This document shows, piece after piece, positions 58,983 to 64,000 of a stretch of DNA of 64,000 bases (its first letter is position 1; each line of letters opens with the position of its first letter). The DNA is taken from the NCBI GenBank assembly GCA_044228795.1, contig JBGAUE010000004.1, forward strand, positions 62,001-126,000. Reading direction: 5' to 3'. This DNA is from M0108 sp044228795 (lineage in GTDB: Bacteria > Pseudomonadota > Gammaproteobacteria > Chromatiales > Chromatiaceae). A program made the translations under genes and the position numbers. Below the pieces are notes generated by a model. It had not been told where the DNA came from, searched no databases, and was given only the letters and a program-made list of their open reading frames with translations.

Positions 58983-60386
58983 ATGGCTGCCCAGACCCTT
59001 TATGACAAATTGTGGGACGAGCACCTCGTCCGCTACGATGAGGATGGCACGGCGCTCCTCTACATCGACCGCCAGTTGGTCCACGAGGTCACCTCCCCCC
59101 AGGCCTTCGCCGGGTTGCGCCTGGCCGGACGCCAACCCTGGCGGGTTGCAGCCAATCTGGCAGTCCCTGATCACAATGTCCCCACCAGGGATCGCGACCA
59201 AGGCATCGTGGATCCCGTCTCGCGCCTCCAGGTCGAAACCCTGGGGCGTAACTGCATCGAATTCGGCATCACCGAGTTCGGCATGGGGGATCCCCGCCAG
59301 GGCATAGTCCACGTCATGGGGCCGGAGCAGGGTTTCACCCAGCCGGGCATGACCATTGTCTGCGGCGACTCCCATACCTCGACCCATGGTGCCTTTGGAG
59401 CCCTGGCCTTTGGCATCGGCACCTCGGAGGTGGAGCATGTTCTGGCAACCCAGTGCCTGCTGCAGCGCAAGGCCAAGACGATGCTGGTGAGCGTCGATGG
59501 CAAGCTGGGGCAGGGTGTCACCGCCAAAGACATCGTCCTGGCCATCATTGGCGAGATCGGCACCGCTGGGGGCACGGGTTATGTCATCGAGTTTGGCGGT
59601 GAGGCCATTCGCGCGCTATCCATGGAGGGCCGCATGACGGTCTGCAACATGACCATCGAGGCGGGCGCCCGCGCCGGCTTGGTGGCCGTGGACGAGAAGA
59701 CCATCGAGTATGTTCGCGGCCGGCCCTTTTCTCCCCAAGGCGAACTCTTCGACCAGGCGGCCGCCCACTGGCGGACCCTGGTTAGCGACCCGGGGGCTCC
59801 GTTCGACCGGGTGGTCCACCTGGATGCGGGGGTCCTCAAGCCCCAGGTGACCTGGGGCACCTCGCCCGAGATGGTGGTGGCTATTGACGAGCGGGTCCCT
59901 AATCCCACCGCCGAGCCCGACCCGACCAAGGCTGCGGGTATGCGCCGCGCCCTGGAGTACATGGGTCTGGAGGCTGGAACGCCGATCACTGAAATTCGGC
60001 CGGATAAGATTTTCATCGGTTCCTGCACCAATTCCCGTATCGAGGATCTGCGTGCCGCGGCTGCGGTGGTCAAGGGCCGCCAGGTGGCCGCCAGTATCAA
60101 GCTGGCCCTGGTGGTGCCGGGCTCGGGCCCGGTTAAGGAACAGGCCGAGGACGAGGGCCTGGATGCCATTTTCCGCGCCGCCGGTTTCGAGTGGCGCGAC
60201 CCGGGTTGCTCCATGTGTCTGGCCATGAATGCCGACCGCCTGGAGCCGGGCGAGCGCTGTGCCTCCACCTCCAACCGCAACTTCGAGGGCCGGCAGGGGC
60301 AGGGTGGGCGCACCCATCTGGTGAGCCCGGCCATGGCCGCCGCCGCCGCGGTGACCGGACACTTCGTGGACGCGAGGACCCTGTAA
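58983..60386 (+). CDS. leuC: 3-isopropylmalate dehydratase large subunit
   Basis: 467 residues; isomerises 2- to 3-isopropylmalate in leucine synthesis using a 4Fe-4S cluster. Cluster cysteines lie in FIGSCTNSRIEDL and GCSMCLAMN; ICGDSHTSTHGAFGALAFGI is the aconitase-family signature. ATG 58983 follows GGAGG. leuD begins on the next base after its stop. Confidence 0.97.
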   Translation: MAAQTLYDKLWDEHLVRYDEDGTALLYIDRQLVHEVTSPQAFAGLRLAGRQPWRVAANLAVPDHNVPTRDRDQGIVDPVSRLQVETLGRNCIEFGITEFGMGDPRQGIVHVMGPEQGFTQPGMTIVCGDSHTSTHGAFGALAFGIGTSEVEHVLATQCLLQRKAKTMLVSVDGKLGQGVTAKDIVLAIIGEIGTAGGTGYVIEFGGEAIRALSMEGRMTVCNMTIEAGARAGLVAVDEKTIEYVRGRPFSPQGELFDQAAAHWRTLVSDPGAPFDRVVHLDAGVLKPQVTWGTSPEMVVAIDERVPNPTAEPDPTKAAGMRRALEYMGLEAGTPITEIRPDKIFIGSCTNSRIEDLRAAAAVVKGRQVAASIKLALVVPGSGPVKEQAEDEGLDAIFRAAGFEWRDPGCSMCLAMNADRLEPGERCASTSNRNFEGRQGQGGRTHLVSPAMAAAAAVTGHFVDARTL

Positions 60387-61025
60387 ATGGAAAAATTCGC
60401 CGATTTCACCGGCAAGGTCTGTCCCCTGGATCGGGCTAATGTTGATACCGACGCCATCATCCCCAAGCAGTTCCTCAAGAGCATCGAACGGACCGGCTTC
60501 GGCCCCAACCTGTTCGACGAGTGGCGCTATCTGGATCAGGGCGAGCCTGGGCGGGATTGCACCAACCGTCCGCTCAACAAGGATTTTGTCCTCAATGACC
60601 CGCGCTATGCTGGTGCCAGTATCCTGCTGACCCGGGAAAACTTTGGTTGTGGCTCTTCCCGCGAGCATGCCCCCTGGGCCTTGATGGATTACGGCTTCCG
60701 CGTCATTCTGGCCCCCAGTTTCGCTGACATCTTTTTCAATAATTGTTTCAAGAACGGCATCCTGCCCATCGTCCTCGACGCGGCCAGGATCGAGGGGCTC
60801 TTCGCCCAGGCCAATGGCCCCCAGGCCCTGGAGATCGAGGTGGATCTGCTGGGCCAGACCCTGACGCCAGTGGGGGGCCAGGCCTTCCCCTTTGACATGG
60901 ACCCCTTCCATAAGGAATGCCTCCACAAGGGCCTGGACGACATCGGCCTGACGCTTAATCACGTTGACGGCATTCGGGCTTATGAGGAACGGCGCCGGCG
61001 CGAGACGCCCTGGTTGTTCACTTAG
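60387..61025 (+). CDS. leuD: 3-isopropylmalate dehydratase small subunit
   Basis: 212 residues; swivel domain completing the LeuCD enzyme. VDTDAIIPKQFLKSIERTGF and NFGCGSSREHAPWALMDYGF are conserved. No gap between leuC stop and this ATG. leuB follows 79 bases later. Confidence 0.97.
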   Translation: MEKFADFTGKVCPLDRANVDTDAIIPKQFLKSIERTGFGPNLFDEWRYLDQGEPGRDCTNRPLNKDFVLNDPRYAGASILLTRENFGCGSSREHAPWALMDYGFRVILAPSFADIFFNNCFKNGILPIVLDAARIEGLFAQANGPQALEIEVDLLGQTLTPVGGQAFPFDMDPFHKECLHKGLDDIGLTLNHVDGIRAYEERRRRETPWLFT

Positions 61026-61104
61026 ATGCGCCTTGCCAGCCGCATCTGCGGAATCCCATTCACCCTAAGTGCTAACCCCATCATTTCACAAGGCAACGAG
61101 ATAC

Positions 61105-62187
61105 GTGAGCAAGAAGATTCTAATCCTGCCGGGCGACGGCATAGGTCCTGAGATCGTCACTGAGGCGGTCAAGGTTCTGGCCTGTTTGCGCGACGATTAT
61201 GGCCTGGACATTGTCATGGACGAGGCCTTGGTGGGCGGCGCGGCAATAGACGCCACCGGTGTCCCCTTGCCGGAGGCGACCCTGGAACTGGCCAGGGAGG
61301 CCGATGCCGTCCTCCTCGGTGCCGTGGGAGGGCCCAAATGGGAGCCCCTGCCTATCGCCATCCGGCCAGAAAAGGGCCTTCTCGGCCTACGCGCGGGTCT
61401 CGGTCTCTTCGCTAACCTACGTCCAGCCATCCTCTATCCGCAGTTGGCCGCGGCCTCCTCCCTGCGTCCTGAGGTCGTCTCCGGGCTGGACATCGTTATC
61501 GTTCGCGAGCTGACCGGAGACATCTACTTTGGTCAGCCGCGTGGCACCCATGTCGGCGAGGATGGTCAGCGTGTTGGCGTCAACACCATGATCTACAGCG
61601 AGTCGGAGATTCGTCGTATCTGTCGCGTCGCCTTTGACATCGCCCGTAAGCGCGGCAAACGCCTCTGCTCGGTAGATAAGGCCAACGTCCTGGAATGCAC
61701 CGAGCTTTGGCGGGAGGTGGCGACCGAGGTAGGCGCCGAGTATCCGGACGTGGTCCTGAGCCACATGTACGTCGATAACTGCGCCATGCAACTGGTGCGT
61801 AACCCTAAGCAATTCGATGTCATCGTTACCGGCAATATCTTCGGGGACATCCTCTCCGACGAGGCCTCCATGCTCACGGGCTCCATCGGCATGCTCCCCT
61901 CGGCATCGCTGGATGAGCAGGGTAAGGGCATGTACGAGCCCATCCATGGCTCGGCCCCGGACATCGCCGGCCAGGGCGTGGCCAATCCGCTGGCCACCAT
62001 CCTGTCCCTAGCCATGATGTTGCGTTATTCCTTGGGGGATGCAGCCGGGGCCGGGCGGATCGAGCGGGCGGTGATGCAGGTCCTCGATCAAGGGTTGCGG
62101 ACAGCGGATATTATGTCCACGGGTATGCGTCGTGTTGGCACGTCGGCCATGGGCGACGCCGTCGTGGCAGCCCTGGCTGGGGAGTGA
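61105..62187 (+). CDS. leuB: 3-isopropylmalate dehydrogenase
   Basis: 360 residues; NAD-dependent oxidative decarboxylation of 3-isopropylmalate. ILPGDGIGPEIVTEAVKVL opens the protein; ELTGDIYFGQPRG, VDKANVLECTELWREV and GNIFGDILSDEASMLTGSIG are active-site segments. GTG 61105 is chosen because VSKKILILPG matches the family start, with AAGG 12 bases before; a GTG at 61069 is also in frame. Confidence 0.96.
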   Translation: MSKKILILPGDGIGPEIVTEAVKVLACLRDDYGLDIVMDEALVGGAAIDATGVPLPEATLELAREADAVLLGAVGGPKWEPLPIAIRPEKGLLGLRAGLGLFANLRPAILYPQLAAASSLRPEVVSGLDIVIVRELTGDIYFGQPRGTHVGEDGQRVGVNTMIYSESEIRRICRVAFDIARKRGKRLCSVDKANVLECTELWREVATEVGAEYPDVVLSHMYVDNCAMQLVRNPKQFDVIVTGNIFGDILSDEASMLTGSIGMLPSASLDEQGKGMYEPIHGSAPDIAGQGVANPLATILSLAMMLRYSLGDAAGAGRIERAVMQVLDQGLRTADIMSTGMRRVGTSAMGDAVVAALAGE

Positions 62188-62194
62188 GTTCGTT

Positions 62195-63310
62195 ATGAAT
62201 CGAGTCGGATTTATCGGCTGGCGTGGTATGGTGGGATCGGTCCTCATGGGCCGGATGCTGGAGGAGAATGACTTCGCGATCATCCCCGAGCCCATCTTCT
62301 TCACCACCTCCCAGGCGGGCCAGCCCGGCCCGGATGTCGGTCAGGGCAGTGTGCCCTTGCGGGATGCCTCGGACCTCGAGGCCCTGGCGGCCATGGATAT
62401 CATCGTCACCTGTCAGGGGGGCGACTACACCAAGGCGGTCTATCCCAAGCTACGTGCCGCCGGTTGGCAGGGCTACTGGATCGACGCCGCCTCCAGCCTG
62501 CGCATGGAGCGGGACAGCACCATCATCCTCGACCCGGTGAACCTGGACGTCATCGAGGCGGCCCTGGCCGCCGGCAAACGCGACTTCATTGGTGGTAACT
62601 GTACCGTTAGCCTGATGCTCATGGCCATTGGCGGCCTCTTCCGTCATGACCTGGTGGAGTGGGTCACCTCCATGACCTACCAGGCTGCCTCTGGGGCTGG
62701 CGCCAAGAATATGCGCGAACTCCTCTCCCAGATGGGTGCCCTGCACGCCAGCTACGCCGATCGACTGGCGGACCCGGCCTCGGCCATCCTGGAGATCGAC
62801 CAGGTGGTCACCGAGACCATGCGTGGTTGCGACTTCCCGACGGAAAACTTCGGCGCCCCCCTGGCCGGCAGCCTGATTCCCTGGATCGACACCCCGCTCC
62901 AGAATGGCCAGAGCCGCGAGGAGTGGAAGGGCCTGGTGGAGACCAATAAGATCCTCGGCCGCCAGGACAACCCCATCCCTATCGACGGTACCTGTGTGCG
63001 CATCGGTGCCATGCGCTGCCATAGTCAGGGCCTGGTCATCAAGCTGAGGCAGAAGGCCCCGCTGGATGAACTGGTGGCGATGATTGCCGGCGCCAACGAC
63101 TGGGTCAAGGTCATCCCCAACGAGCGCCCGGCTACTGTCGCCGGTCTGTCCCCCGCCGCCGTTACCGGTACCCTGACGGTGCCCGTTGGCCGGCTGCGCA
63201 AGCTGAACCTGGGCGATGACTATCTGAACGCCTTCACCGTCGGCGACCAGTTGCTCTGGGGCGCTGCCGAGCCGTTGCGCCGCATGCTGCGGCTCCTGCG
63301 GCAGGGCTGA
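62195..63310 (+). CDS. asd: Aspartate-semialdehyde dehydrogenase
   Basis: 371 residues; makes aspartate semialdehyde for lysine, threonine, methionine and diaminopimelate. NADP-binding VGFIGWRGMVGSVLM, catalytic Cys in FIGGNCTVSLMLMA and His in VRIGAMRCHSQGLVI mark the gammaproteobacterial type. ATG 62195 with GGGGAG upstream, 7 bases after the leuB stop, so leuCDB-asd is one operon. Confidence 0.97.
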   Translation: MNRVGFIGWRGMVGSVLMGRMLEENDFAIIPEPIFFTTSQAGQPGPDVGQGSVPLRDASDLEALAAMDIIVTCQGGDYTKAVYPKLRAAGWQGYWIDAASSLRMERDSTIILDPVNLDVIEAALAAGKRDFIGGNCTVSLMLMAIGGLFRHDLVEWVTSMTYQAASGAGAKNMRELLSQMGALHASYADRLADPASAILEIDQVVTETMRGCDFPTENFGAPLAGSLIPWIDTPLQNGQSREEWKGLVETNKILGRQDNPIPIDGTCVRIGAMRCHSQGLVIKLRQKAPLDELVAMIAGANDWVKVIPNERPATVAGLSPAAVTGTLTVPVGRLRKLNLGDDYLNAFTVGDQLLWGAAEPLRRMLRLLRQG

Positions 63311-63342
63311 GGTTATTTTGGTCGCGGGTGGCGCGACATCAA

Positions 63343-63374
63343 GGGCCGGTGGGGATGCGCAACCCCGCCGGCCC
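63343..63374 (+). other. Strong hairpin between asd and fimV
   Basis: GGGCCGG (63343-63349) with GGGG (63351-63354) pairs with CCCC (63363-63366) and CCGGCCC (63368-63374) around an 8-base loop. No T-run follows. It may partly terminate or process the asd transcript before fimV. Confidence 0.5.
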
Positions 63375-63392
63375 CAGGCTCGTGACTGACCT

Positions 63393-64000
63393 ATGCCCAT
63401 ACAGCGCCGATTGAAATGGACCTTCGCCCTCGCCCTGGTCCTGCTGCCGGGCCTCTCCTGGGCCCTGGGGTTGGGCGGCATCCGCAGCTACTCGGCCCTC
63501 AACGAACCCTTCCTGGGTCTTATCGAGCTTAATGGCGCCGCCCCGGAGGAACTGGATGCGGTTAAGGTGATTTTGGCCTCCGAGGCCGAGTTTACCAAGG
63601 CTGGCTCCCCGCGCCCCGATTTCCTGACCGGCCTGGTCTTCGTCCCCGAGGTCTCCACCGAGGGCAAGGTCCAGGTGCGGGTCACCAGTCCCAAGCCCAT
63701 TCGCGAGCCCTACCTGGACTTTTTGGTTGAGGTCACCTCGCCCAAAGGGCGCCTGGTTAAGGGCTACACAGTTCTGCTCGATCCCCCGACGACCCGGCAT
63801 CGGCCGCCGCCGCAGGTGATGACGCCCAAGGCCGTATCCCCCGTGTCAGCACCCATCTCTACGCTGGTCACGCCCTCGGTTGCCCCCCCGGTCCGGCCAC
63901 CGGTCACCGGGGGGGAGCATGCGGCCAGTCCCTCGCCCCAGGCCCCGGTGAACGCCCTTGGTCCCACCCTTTCGCCCCCGGCTGGCTATCCCCTGCGTTA
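63393..64000 (+). CDS. fimV: FimV-like pilus/motility hub protein, 3' end outside window
   Basis: About 202 residues visible and still open at the window edge. Signal peptide (RLKWTFALALVLLPGLSWAL) followed by GLGGIRSYSALNEPFLGLIE, the characteristic FimV N-terminal domain, with VRVTSPKPIREPYLDFLVEV, then a proline-rich linker. FimV binds peptidoglycan and organises polar type IV pili. The asd-fimV order is the same as in Pseudomonas. Confidence 0.93.
   Translation, partial: MPIQRRLKWTFALALVLLPGLSWALGLGGIRSYSALNEPFLGLIELNGAAPEELDAVKVILASEAEFTKAGSPRPDFLTGLVFVPEVSTEGKVQVRVTSPKPIREPYLDFLVEVTSPKGRLVKGYTVLLDPPTTRHRPPPQVMTPKAVSPVSAPISTLVTPSVAPPVRPPVTGGEHAASPSPQAPVNALGPTLSPPAGYPLR

Overview
The window looks like chromosome from a GC-rich gammaproteobacterium with an autotrophic, sulfur-type metabolism, most plausibly a purple or colourless sulfur bacterium of the Chromatiales/Chromatiaceae kind. 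The basis is a form II RuBisCO gene with cbbQ/cbbO activase genes, an octaheme tetrathionate-reductase-family cytochrome, a complete gammaproteobacterial ybgC-tolQRAB-pal-cpoB cluster, lapB-pyrF, carAB-greA and leuCDB-asd-fimV. The lineage is inferred from gene content only; there is no rRNA gene and I recognise no tRNA gene.

Layout. 0-5.4 kb: cbbM (5' end outside the window), a reversed tcdA, then cbbQ-cbbO. 5.4-8.8 kb: an AT-rich palindromic control region, then DUF302 protein, octaheme cytochrome c and cytochrome b, closed by a terminator. 8.8-18.6 kb: a TlpA-like thioredoxin, a TakP-like TRAP transporter (P, Q, M), then a small membrane protein, a symporter-domain histidine kinase, a single-domain response regulator and a CBS/DUF294 protein. 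18.5-21.9 kb: rlmI, a membrane protein and gatB.

22.1-27.5 kb is an accessory island between gatB and ybgC: two Uma2-family genes and a scrap of a third, an intact TacAT-like pair, an intact RHH/PIN pair, broken Phd and HigB remnants next to an intact HigA, two DUF2442 genes, the tail of a DUF4160 gene and a possible DUF4351 tail. 27.5-33.5 kb is the Tol-Pal envelope system. 33.5-37.8 kb holds a secreted protein, an SDR, lapB, pyrF and galU.

38-49.3 kb is rich in ion transporters (CDF, Kup, NhaD-like, MgtE, ZntB/CorA-like) plus a universal stress protein, with an AT-richer OprB-type porin divergent from a GH5 glycosidase in the middle. 49.4-53.5 kb carries a 51-residue peptide gene with its own promoter and terminator, a large periplasmic helical protein, a CDP-archaeol-synthase-like protein and two thioredoxin proteins. 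53.8-64 kb is carA-carB-greA, leuC-leuD-leuB-asd and the start of fimV.

The least ordinary parts are the DUF302/octaheme/cytochrome b module with its nested palindromes, the symporter-kinase/regulator/DUF294 set beside a TRAP transporter, the toxin-antitoxin graveyard, and the 51-residue peptide. All domain calls come from reading the sequence and remembered families; no search was run.
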